Below, piece after piece: positions 53,395-60,487 of a stretch of 64,000 bases of DNA. Where the stretch lies: positions 1-64,000 of the forward strand of contig CAZYOC010000001.1 of assembly GCA_964648415.1 (NCBI GenBank). The letters are read 5' to 3'. The number at the start of each line of letters is the position of its first letter. The stretch's first letter is position 1. The DNA is from G963669175 sp964648415. Its GTDB lineage: Bacteria > Electryoneota > Electryoneia > Electryoneales > Electryoneaceae. Under the pieces are notes generated by a model that saw only the letters and a list, made by a program, of their open reading frames with translations, was not told where the DNA came from and searched no databases. Made by a program: the position numbers and the translations under genes.

Positions 53395-53494
53395 NNNNNN
53401 NNNNNNNNNNNNNNNNNNNNNNNNNNNNNNNNNNNNNNNNNNNNNNNNNNNNNNNNNNNNNNNNNNNNNNNNNNNNNNNNNNNNNNNNNNNNNN
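53395..53494. other. Scaffold gap (100 Ns)
   Basis: Exactly 100 undetermined bases, probably a fixed-size placeholder. The flanks are contiguous in the downstream repeat copy, so the missing sequence may be nothing or one or more repeat units. Confidence 0.95.
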
Positions 53495-53594
53495 TGAACC
53501 ATCCACACAGCATCCAGCAGATGTATGCACTCATTCCCTCTGTGCACTCGTCTCCGGCGAAAAAGCGTAGCAGTCCCATTTTCTGCCGGAAAAA

Positions 53595-53668
53595 GGGGAC
53601 TGTTACCTTTTCAAAATGCGCTGAGAATGAACGTTATCGCTTCTGTTTCCGAAAAGGTAACTGTCCCC
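53595..53668. repeat. REP-like inverted repeat GGGGACTGTTACC
   Basis: GGGGACTGTTACCTTTTC (53595-53612) and GAAAAGGTAACTGTCCCC (53651-53668) are inverted with one mismatch, and runs of A and T extend the arms. The loop is 38 bases. Such 'GGGACTGTCACC' palindromes are common near REP-associated transposases, but no transposase gene lies in this window. Confidence 0.6.
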
Positions 53669-54152
53669 CTTTTTCGTACTCAACCTCCCTATCCTATGTA
53701 ATCATTCAGAAAATTGGTACAGCTACCTTTTCCGCTATATAATATGAACCATCCACACAGCATCCAGCAGATGTATGCACTCATTCCCTCTGTGCACTCA
53801 TCTCCGGCGAAAAAGCGTAGCAGTCCCATTTTCTGCCTTTCAGCGCACTCATCTCCGGCGGAAAAGCGTAGCAGTCCCATTTTCTGCCGAGCACCACGCG
53901 ATCCACCTCCCTCGAGAGCCCCTCTACACCCGTTGATCCAGTAGTATATCGTTCGAAAAATCACAAGATTACCTGTCGAGTTAGGGTTGCCTATCTTGAA
54001 CATTTCCAACAACATACTGCGTTCCAACCCTTGACTTTAAAGTGTAGGCCTCCTATCTTACCCAACGAGAGCAGCGGCTCAACCCCATGCGTGGGGATAA
54101 ATTTTAGACTTCTTTGTGAAGAAATACACAAAGAGGCGACGCAAGGACGGCG

Positions 54153-54656
54153 ATGGACGGCAAGGCGCACCGTAAAGAGACACCTGTAGATCCGCAAGAG
54201 CCCATCTACTCCATCGGACGGGCCGCGGAGAAAACAGGCCTCTCGGTCTCGGCGTTGCGTAAATACGAAGCCGCCGGGCTGATCGTCTATTACCGTACTT
54301 CCAATGGCTACCGCATGCTGTCCAGGGAAGACATCAGCCGCATTCAGATCATCCAGCACCTGATCAAGGAGAAGGGCTTGAACCTGGAGGGCATCCGCCG
54401 TTTGTGGGCCTTGCTGCCCTGTTGGGAGTTGACCGGTTGTTCGGAGGAAGACTGGCGGAAGTGCCCGGTCCGCCAGGGCGCCAACGACCCGTGCTGGGTG
54501 ATTCACGGCGACGCGGGCGGGTGCGGACGGTTGGCTTGCCGAACCTGCGAAATCTATCGCATGGCCGCCACCTGCACCGAGGATCTCAAGCGACTGGTGC
54601 TGGACCTGGTGGGACGGCGAGGCGGCGAGCGTTTTGAAACGACGACAACAACGTGA
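54153..54656 (+). CDS. MerR-family regulator with a Cys-rich C-terminal region
   Basis: Residues 17-85 form a MerR winged helix (YSIGRAAEKTGLSVSALRKYEAAGL..GYRMLSREDISRI) that should bind an operator as a dimer. After a short helix, residues 90-141 hold eight cysteines: 90, 96, 104, 114, 124, 129, 132 and 141. They include C-x4-C-x2-C (124-132) in GGCGRLACRTC. This is compatible with an iron-sulfur cluster or metal site, so redox or metal sensing is plausible. The gene lies 40 bases before the membrane cytochrome gene on the same strand. It may control that operon or be co-transcribed with it. Confidence 0.85.
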   Translation: MDGKAHRKETPVDPQEPIYSIGRAAEKTGLSVSALRKYEAAGLIVYYRTSNGYRMLSREDISRIQIIQHLIKEKGLNLEGIRRLWALLPCWELTGCSEEDWRKCPVRQGANDPCWVIHGDAGGCGRLACRTCEIYRMAATCTEDLKRLVLDLVGRRGGERFETTTTT

Positions 54657-54696
54657 CACATACACAACAACATACGATTGACACGGGAGACAGCGC

Positions 54697-55644
54697 ATGC
54701 TGTGGAACGTCCTGACCTATGCGGTGGTCGCCATCTTCGCGATCGCCATCCTGGCGCGGGCCATCCGGATCATGAAGACGCCGGTGCACCTTCGCTGGGA
54801 ACTGTACCCGGTGCCTCACGAGGGGAAGCGCGCCAAGCACGGGGGTTCGAGGCTGGAAGATGTGGACTGGTGGGACAAGCCCCATCATCCCGATCACATG
54901 GCCGACATTCTCTTCCTGCTGCAGGAGGTTATTCTGCTGAAGGGAATCTGGGAGCACAACCGTAAGATGTGGTTGCCCTCCTGGGGGATGCACTTCGGTT
55001 TGTATCTGCTGATTATCGTACTGGTTGCTTCGACCGGCGCAACGATCCTGGACCTGGCCGGTGTGGATATGACCGCCGCCTGGGCCGGGACAGTCACCAC
55101 TCTCTTCACCTATATCGCCATCGTGGGGTATGTTCTGGGCGCGGTCGGCACGTTGCTGCTGTTCTTCATGCGGCTCACCGACAAAAAGCTGAAGATGTAC
55201 AACACCGCCAGCCACTATTTCAACCTGCTGCTGATCCTGGCCATCTTCGTCACCGGGACCGCCTGGTTTGTCACCGACACGAATTTCTCCGCGCACCTCG
55301 CGGGCAGTGTGGGCGGCATGCTGGTTCCCGGGTACATGACCGGGTTCCCGCCGATTGCATTAGCGCACTTCGTCGTGGTGCTGTTCTTCCTGTTCTACCT
55401 GCCGTTTACCCACATGACGCATTTCTTCACGAAGTATTTCATGTGGCATGACGTGCGCTGGGAAGACGCTCCCAACGAGGGCGCGAAGATGAAGGCCGCA
55501 TTGATGAAGAACCTGTCCACAAAGCCGACCTGGGGCGCTCCTCATATTCAGGCGGACGGGACCAAGACCTGGGTGGACCTGGTGGGGTACACCGGCGGCG
55601 AACCTGCAAAAGCTGAAGCTGAAAAGAAGGAGAAAAAGCGATGA
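54697..55644 (+). CDS. Cytochrome b-like membrane subunit (TmcC/NarI/HdrE-like)
   Basis: This integral membrane protein of 315 residues has five or so hydrophobic segments: about 2-24, 97-120, 133-158, 172-192 and 221-238. Histidines at the segment edges (99, 173, 224, 239, 242) are candidate ligands for heme b. The PFTHMTHFFTKYF end and the long charged loop between the first two segments (ELYPVPHEGKRAKHGG) resemble the quinone-reactive subunits of Tmc, Dsr or Hdr complexes. The next gene overlaps it by ATGA, so a stoichiometric complex is likely. It should pass electrons between the membrane quinone pool and the cytoplasmic iron-sulfur subunit; direction and donor are not known. Confidence 0.82.
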   Translation: MLWNVLTYAVVAIFAIAILARAIRIMKTPVHLRWELYPVPHEGKRAKHGGSRLEDVDWWDKPHHPDHMADILFLLQEVILLKGIWEHNRKMWLPSWGMHFGLYLLIIVLVASTGATILDLAGVDMTAAWAGTVTTLFTYIAIVGYVLGAVGTLLLFFMRLTDKKLKMYNTASHYFNLLLILAIFVTGTAWFVTDTNFSAHLAGSVGGMLVPGYMTGFPPIALAHFVVVLFFLFYLPFTHMTHFFTKYFMWHDVRWEDAPNEGAKMKAALMKNLSTKPTWGAPHIQADGTKTWVDLVGYTGGEPAKAEAEKKEKKR

Positions 55645-57269
55645 CGTGCCCGAACTGCACCTGCGGCCGGCTGGAACCGGCGAGCGTGAAGGACATCTCC
55701 AAGGATGTCGAGCAGTTGGCGCATGTATGCGCCGAAGATCTGCCGCCGTTGCCGCCGCCCTACGATAAACCGGAAAATGTGCCGCCCTTCGCCCCCCTGC
55801 GCGATATCCACAAGGAGGCGTATAACACTTCCCTGGACGATACCCTCGCGGCCGGAGTGAAGAAGCCGGAAACGAAGGAACAAGAGCAGGAAATTGTCAA
55901 CAGATTTCTGGGCGGGCTGAAAAAACTCTTTACCGTAGAGAACAACTGGACCTTCCTGGAGCCGTTGACCCTGTCGATGGAGCACTGCGCACGTTGCCAG
56001 ACCTGTGTCGATGACTGCCAGGTGTACGTGGAGAGCGGCTATAACGAGATCTACCGGCCCACGTACCGCGCGGAAATCCTGCGCCGGTTGTATTACAAGT
56101 ACGTCAAGCCGGGGCTGTTCAACCGCTTCCAGCACGGCGACATCGAGCTGAACTACAACCTGATCGTCCGGTTGTACGAACTCAGCTACCGTTGCACGCT
56201 GTGCCGTCGTTGCGCGCAGGCCTGTCCGATCGGCGTGGACAACGGCCTGATTACCCACGACCTGCGGAAGCTGTTCAGCCAGGAGTTGGGCTGGGCGCCG
56301 CGTGAACTCCACGACAAGGGCACCATCCAGCAGATGGAGGTCGGCTCTTCGACGGGGATGAGCCAGATCGTGGTGAAGGACAACATCGAGTTCATCGACG
56401 AGGACATGGAAGAGCGGGTCGGCTTTGAGGTCAAGACCCCGTGGGATGTCCAGGGCGCCGATGTGCTGTTGATCGAGAACGCCGGCGAGTTCCTGGCCTG
56501 GCCGGAGAACCACGGCTCCACCGCGGTGATCTTCAACAAGGCCGGGGTAAGCTGGACCATGAGCAGCGACCTGGTGGCCTACGACGGTGTAAACTACGGC
56601 CTGTTTTATGATGACGTTCAGCTCGCCCGTGTCGCCCACCGTCACTTCGACGCCGCCAAAAAGCTGGGGGTGAAGAAGATCGTGATGGGTGAGTGCGGCC
56701 ACGAGACCAAGACCATGGGCGTGATCTCCGACCGGGTCGGCGTCGACCTGCCCAACCGTGAGAGCATCCTGACCCTGCTGCGCGACATCGTGTTCAGCGG
56801 CAAGATCAAGTTCGACCCGAGCAAGAACGATTTCCCGGTGACGCTGCACGACCCGTGCAACATTGTCCGGAACCTGGGCATCGTGGAGCCGCAACGTGAA
56901 ATCCTGCGCTACCTCTGCCCGCAGTTTCGTGAGATGACCCCGCACGGAGTCCGCAACTACTGCTGCGGCGGGGGGTCCGGCTTCGCCATCATGGCGCCGT
57001 ACAACTTCAACGAGTGGCGCAACCAGATCAGCAGCCGCCGTAAAATGCGGCAGATCCTGGAAGCCTTCCAGGACACCAACCTGGAAGATTCGGATTCCCC
57101 GAAGTATGTCTGCGCGCCCTGCTCCAACTGCAAGGGCTCCATCCGTGACATGCTGGACTACTACGGCGCGAAAGACAAGAGCGGGATCTACTACGGCGGG
57201 CTGGTGGAGTTGATCGTCAACGCCATGGTAGATTGCCAGGAACCGATCCTTGACTGGGAAATGATGTAA
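55641..57269 (+). CDS. CCG-domain iron-sulfur protein (TmcB/HdrD-like)
   Basis: The 542-residue cytoplasmic redox protein carries two ferredoxin-type motifs, Cys116-x2-Cys119-x2-Cys122-x3-Cys126 and Cys185-x2-Cys188-x2-Cys191-x3-Cys195-Pro. A C-terminal CCG region has ECGH at 351, HDPC at 403-406, CCGGG at 441 and CAPCSNC at 491-497. CCG domains hold the unusual 4Fe-4S clusters of heterodisulfide reductases. The N-terminus adds an uncommon CPNCTC (Cys3, 6, 8), perhaps another metal site. With the cytochrome b partner this matches the TmcB-TmcC or HdrD-HdrE plan. No multiheme cytochrome (TmcA) gene is in view, so the electron donor is elsewhere or different. Confidence 0.88.
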   Translation: MTCPNCTCGRLEPASVKDISKDVEQLAHVCAEDLPPLPPPYDKPENVPPFAPLRDIHKEAYNTSLDDTLAAGVKKPETKEQEQEIVNRFLGGLKKLFTVENNWTFLEPLTLSMEHCARCQTCVDDCQVYVESGYNEIYRPTYRAEILRRLYYKYVKPGLFNRFQHGDIELNYNLIVRLYELSYRCTLCRRCAQACPIGVDNGLITHDLRKLFSQELGWAPRELHDKGTIQQMEVGSSTGMSQIVVKDNIEFIDEDMEERVGFEVKTPWDVQGADVLLIENAGEFLAWPENHGSTAVIFNKAGVSWTMSSDLVAYDGVNYGLFYDDVQLARVAHRHFDAAKKLGVKKIVMGECGHETKTMGVISDRVGVDLPNRESILTLLRDIVFSGKIKFDPSKNDFPVTLHDPCNIVRNLGIVEPQREILRYLCPQFREMTPHGVRNYCCGGGSGFAIMAPYNFNEWRNQISSRRKMRQILEAFQDTNLEDSDSPKYVCAPCSNCKGSIRDMLDYYGAKDKSGIYYGGLVELIVNAMVDCQEPILDWEMM

Positions 57270-57338
57270 CCGTACCATCGTGTGGAGGGCGAGCTACTGG
57301 CCGTCCATCGCGACTAAACCGGATAACAACCATGTGTG

Positions 57339-57358
57339 CTGCGCCCTGTGGGGCGCAG
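57339..57358 (+). promoter_or_regulatory. Hairpin between the redox genes and the receiver gene
   Basis: CTGCGCCC and GGGCGCAG form a perfect 8-bp stem around TGTG. It stands in the 122-base spacer and lacks a T tract. It may be a weak terminator or an mRNA processing site. Confidence 0.35.
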
Positions 57359-57391
57359 TGAGCATGTCCTACAGTGTTGGGGGAACAACCC

Positions 57392-57778
57392 ATGAGTGAC
57401 AAGAAAACCATTCTGGTAGTGGACGACGAGCCGGATGTCCTGACCTATCTGGGCACGTTTTTCAAAGACAACGGCTACAACATTCTTGAAGCGACAACCG
57501 GCGCGGAAGCCTATCAGCAGGCCAAAGACAACCACCCGGACCTGATCACGCTGGACATCACCATGCCCGAGCAGTCGGGTGTGAAAGCGTACAAACAGCT
57601 TCGCGAAGACGACGCGACAAAAGACATCCCGGTCATCATTGTCACCGGATACGAGGATCCGAACTTCAAGAAGTTCATCCATACCCGTCGTACAATCGTG
57701 GAGCCCGACGGCTTCTTTGAAAAGCCGATCGACCGGGATGAGGTGCTGGAGAAAGTCCGGGAGTTGTTGACCGCCTGA
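57392..57778 (+). CDS. Stand-alone receiver-domain response regulator
   Basis: A CheY-like protein of 128 residues with no output domain. The acidic pocket is DDE (11-13), the phosphoacceptor is Asp55 (LITLDITMP), the switch Thr is Thr85 (IIVTGYEDP) and the conserved Lys is Lys111 (FFEKPID). Start ATG 57392 has GGGGGAA upstream, whereas an in-frame ATG at 57374 has none. It sits between the Tmc-like genes and the kinase. It may act as a phosphorelay intermediate or by protein contact on the redox complex. Desulfovibrio tmc operons are also accompanied by response regulators, which makes the association less likely to be chance. Confidence 0.9.
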   Translation: MSDKKTILVVDDEPDVLTYLGTFFKDNGYNILEATTGAEAYQQAKDNHPDLITLDITMPEQSGVKAYKQLREDDATKDIPVIIVTGYEDPNFKKFIHTRRTIVEPDGFFEKPIDRDEVLEKVRELLTA

Positions 57779-57826
57779 CGGCTGCATCGCGCAAGCACCA
57801 CGAGACACACAACAATACAGAAACAA

Positions 57827-57832
57827 TATAAT
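57827..57832 (+). promoter_or_regulatory. Possible -10 element before the histidine kinase
   Basis: A perfect TATAAT lies at 57827-57832 in the 214-base spacer. The hexamer 17 bases upstream (GACACA) is a poor -35. It would give a leader of about 150 bases to the kinase ATG. Confidence 0.3.
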
Positions 57833-57992
57833 AGTCGAATTGTAGATTTAAATGTCTTGTATGGTGGTGCTTATGTAGTTGTAAGGCTGCCGGCCCGAGC
57901 GTCAGGCGATACAACACGTGAAAAGAGGTCTGAAAAACCAGATTTTGTACTTGTCTACAGCTTGATCAGGAAGATATCTTTAAGGACAACCC

Positions 57993-59498
57993 ATGGGCGT
58001 GAACACGCAGACGACCGAACGATTGGATTCTCCCTTGGATCAGCCATCGGATAAACAGATCAACCACCTGCTGCAACGCAGTCTTTTCGAGCAATTGCCT
58101 TTTAACCTGGCTGTCATCGACCGGCATTACAACGTGATCCGGGCGAACCAGAATTTCCGGGACTACTTCGGTGACTGGCATGGGAAGAAATGCCACGAGG
58201 TATACAAGGGGCGCGACCAGCACTGCGAGAAGTGCAAGGCGGATCAGGTCTTCGCGCACGGGGAGACTGTGGTTTCGGACGAGACCGGCGAGGACCGCCT
58301 GGGCCGTATCTGCCATTATGTCGTCCACACCATTCCGATCATGGATGACGACGGCAAGGTGCAATTCCTGCTGGAGTTAAGCCGTGACATTACCACCATC
58401 AGGCAGTTTCAGCGCGAATACGATGTGCTGTTTGACCGGGTGCCCTGCTATATCTCGGTGATTGACAAGGATTTCAAGATCATCCGCGCCAACGAAAAGT
58501 TTCGGAGCACTTTCGGCAAGGGACGCGGCAACTACTGTTACAAGGTGAACAAACGGCGCGACAAACCCTGCGCCCACTGCCCGGCGGCCAAGACTTTCCG
58601 GGACGGCCAGGAGCACAAGGGCGAACAGGTCGGGGTGACGAAAGACGGCAAGCCGACGTATTACGTGGTCTACACGGCGCCGCTTTCGCGTGGAGATGGC
58701 GACATTGAGCACGTCATCGAGATTATGACCGATGTTACTCATGTCAAGGAACTGGAAAAGCAGAATATCGAGGCGGAACGGCTTGCGGCGGTGGGGCAGA
58801 CGGTCGCCGGGCTGGCCCATACCATCAAGAACCTGCTGATGGGGCTGGAAGGCGGCATGTACATGGTCGACTCCGGCCTGAAAAAGGGCAACAACAAGCG
58901 GATTGAAGACGGGTGGGAAGTCTTGCAGCGCAACTTCAGCAAGACCACCGACCTGGTGCGGGGGTTCCTCAACTTCTCCAAGGGCCGCATCCCGGAGATG
59001 CAGGTGGTTGATCCCAACAAGGTCGTGCGGGACATCATCGAGCTGTATGAAGACACCGCCGCCCAGCAGGATGTCAACCTGATTCCCGAACTGGATGAGA
59101 AGCTGAAGGAAGCGCCCCTCGACCCCGACGGGATGGAGGCGTGCCTGACTAATTTAATGTCCAACGCCATCGACGCGGTGACGCTACGCGACGAAGGCGA
59201 AAAACGGGTGGTGATGCGAACCTGTGAGGAAGAGGGTGAACTGCGTTTCGAGGTCGTGGACAACGGCGCCGGCATGGACCAGGAGGTGAAGAACAAAATC
59301 TTTACCACGTTCTTCACCACCAAGGGCGGCAAGGGCACCGGGCTGGGTCTGTTGACCACACGCAAGATTGTCCAGGAGCACGGCGGGCGCATCGAGATGA
59401 AAACCGAAGAAGGCGTGGGCTCGACCTTCACCATCCGCCTGCCGCGCAAACGGTTGAATGTGCTGTACCGTGACCAACAAAAAGAGAAACAGGAGTAG
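57993..59498 (+). CDS. Double-PAS sensor histidine kinase with Cys motifs
   Basis: The 501-residue kinase has no membrane segment, so it senses inside the cell. PAS1 (about 30-135) and PAS2 (about 142-250) each contain C-x10-C-x2-C: Cys67, 78, 81 and Cys182, 193, 196. This is unusual for plain PAS domains and suggests a bound metal or a redox-sensitive thiol set. The dimerisation helix has the phosphoacceptor His276 in LAHTIKN. The ATPase domain has NLMSNAIDAV, DNGAGMD and GTGLGL. TAAGGA precedes the ATG. With receivers directly upstream and downstream, and the Tmc/Hdr-like genes before them, it probably reads redox state. Its output partner could be either receiver. Confidence 0.92.
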   Translation: MGVNTQTTERLDSPLDQPSDKQINHLLQRSLFEQLPFNLAVIDRHYNVIRANQNFRDYFGDWHGKKCHEVYKGRDQHCEKCKADQVFAHGETVVSDETGEDRLGRICHYVVHTIPIMDDDGKVQFLLELSRDITTIRQFQREYDVLFDRVPCYISVIDKDFKIIRANEKFRSTFGKGRGNYCYKVNKRRDKPCAHCPAAKTFRDGQEHKGEQVGVTKDGKPTYYVVYTAPLSRGDGDIEHVIEIMTDVTHVKELEKQNIEAERLAAVGQTVAGLAHTIKNLLMGLEGGMYMVDSGLKKGNNKRIEDGWEVLQRNFSKTTDLVRGFLNFSKGRIPEMQVVDPNKVVRDIIELYEDTAAQQDVNLIPELDEKLKEAPLDPDGMEACLTNLMSNAIDAVTLRDEGEKRVVMRTCEEEGELRFEVVDNGAGMDQEVKNKIFTTFFTTKGGKGTGLGLLTTRKIVQEHGGRIEMKTEEGVGSTFTIRLPRKRLNVLYRDQQKEKQE

Positions 59499-59517
59499 CA
59501 TACCTACGGGGGCAGAC

Positions 59518-60027
59518 ATGGAACAGACGACCGGGAAACGGATTCTGGTTGTGGACGACGAGGCGGACATTCGCGCCTACCTGAGCATGGCGCTGGAAGA
59601 CGCCGGGTTCGAGGTGGACACCGCCGAGGATGGTGTTCAGGCGCTGGAGAAGGTCAAGGAGAATCCGCCGGACCTGGTGTCGCTGGACCTGGTGATGCCG
59701 AAGGGGTCCGGCGCGCAGTTCCACCGCGCCATGAATAAGGACGAGAAGCTGGCGAAAATTCCGATCCTGGTGGTGACCGGCCACGCGCGCGACGACCTGG
59801 GCAAGGTGGATTTCGAAGAGCTGACCATGTCCGGCTCCGGGGTGTACCTGGAGAAGCCTGTCACGCCCGCGAAGTACGTGTCGGCGGTCTGCCGTCTGCT
59901 GGACATCCCCGAACCGGGCCAGGAGAGTAGCGACCCCGCCAAACTGCGCGAAGAGTTGAAGAAGAGCCTGGATGATGCCGACCCGGAAGACCTCAAACGA
60001 GCCCTGGAGGCCTTGAAGAAGAAATAA
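59518..60027 (+). CDS. Receiver-domain protein with helical C-terminal extension
   Basis: Start ATG 59518 follows GGGGGCAGAC, 19 bases after the kinase stop; the open frame reaches back to 59458 but without a good start. The 169-residue product is a CheY-like receiver: DDE at 13-15, phosphoacceptor Asp57 (LVSLDLVMP), Thr87 (LVVTGHA) and Lys113 (YLEKPV). A charged tail of about 35 residues (DPAKLREELKKSLDDADPEDLKRALEALKKK) is predicted to be helical, with no DNA-binding domain. It is co-transcribed with the kinase and most likely its cognate partner, acting through protein contact. Confidence 0.9.
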   Translation: MEQTTGKRILVVDDEADIRAYLSMALEDAGFEVDTAEDGVQALEKVKENPPDLVSLDLVMPKGSGAQFHRAMNKDEKLAKIPILVVTGHARDDLGKVDFEELTMSGSGVYLEKPVTPAKYVSAVCRLLDIPEPGQESSDPAKLREELKKSLDDADPEDLKRALEALKKK

Positions 60028-60244
60028 GCTTTTGAACGGCGATCCCTGAAGACGCAACGGCTGTCCGGCGACGGCCGCTGCTGTGTTTCAGGTCTGCGTG
60101 TCGGCGGGAGAAAAACAGGCCAGAGGGTTCGCGGTGGAGCCTCCGTCTTCCAGCGTGCGGGAACCGCATCCCGGCCTGTACCGTATATACCCTGTTGTTT
60201 TCATGGACATTCTTGCGGGGTGAGTGCAGAAACACGCCCGGCTC

Positions 60245-60274
60245 TTGACTCGCTGAAAATTACGAGCCTATTTT
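60245..60274 (+). promoter_or_regulatory. Candidate promoter of the PorU-like gene
   Basis: TTGACT (60245-60250) and TATTTT (60269-60274) with an 18-base spacer resemble a sigma-70 promoter. Transcription would begin near 60281, giving a leader of about 205 bases. Confidence 0.45.
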
Positions 60275-60429
60275 GTAGATGCAACAAACAGAAAACCCCA
60301 CAAGGAGCATTACCGGACGTTACGCGCTACGGGTTGACCATGACGGGCTGGCCAGCAGGCTGAAAGGCAGACGGGACCAGTCGGCAGGATCAGGATACGC
60401 AGAGAGCGGAAAACCCTGGAAGCGGGCGA

Positions 60430-60473
60430 ACGGTAGGGAGGACCGTGCCGACCCGGCGAAACGGTCTTTTTTT
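60430..60473 (+). terminator. Attenuator-like terminator just before the PorU-like start codon
   Basis: GACCGTGCCG (60441-60450) pairs with CGGC and ACGGTC (60454-60466), and seven T follow (60467-60473). An upstream ACGGT (60430-60434) can pair instead with ACCGT (60442-60446), the left arm of the terminator. Antiterminator and terminator would thus be mutually exclusive. The gene begins at 60488. Confidence 0.6.
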
Positions 60474-60487
60474 GTGGGTGACAACAG

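Larger units (their letters stand above)
53311..53838 (+). repeat. Tandem duplicated block interrupted by the gap
   Basis: Copy 1 is split by Ns: 53311-53394 ends in GCTATATAATA and 53495-53588 begins TGAACCATCC. Copy 2 at 53665-53838 reads straight through GCTATATAATATGAACCATCC. The left parts are 350 bp apart and the right parts 250 bp apart, so the period would be 250 bp if the true gap length were zero. Confidence 0.85.
52973..54152. other. Repeat-dense intergenic region with a scaffold gap
   Basis: Nearly 1.2 kb without a supportable gene. In order it holds a short palindrome (53154), a palindrome-ended repeat (53226), a tandem duplicated block broken by 100 Ns (53311-53838), an internal inverted repeat (53595-53668) and a third partial copy (53842-53888). 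Short frames on both strands cross these repeats and are not credible. Confidence 0.7.
60028..60487 (+). promoter_or_regulatory. Leader region of the PorU-like gene
   Basis: The 460-base spacer holds a promoter-like pair at 60245-60274 and then about 200 transcribed bases rich in short complementary segments, closed by an attenuator-like terminator 14 bases before the start codon. I compared it mentally with common riboswitch cores (c-di-GMP, cobalamin, TPP, glycine, SAM) and could not match any. Confidence 0.5.

Noticed and set aside
53689..54027. 112-codon minus-strand frame with a repeated QKMGLLRF-AGDEC peptide
   Set aside because: The peptide repetition follows directly from the DNA repeats around 53555-53888. 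There is no ribosome-binding site or known domain.
60281..60440. Known riboswitch (c-di-GMP, cobalamin, TPP, glycine) in the PorU leader
   Set aside because: None of the conserved core sequences that I know could be found, so only the terminator architecture is reported.
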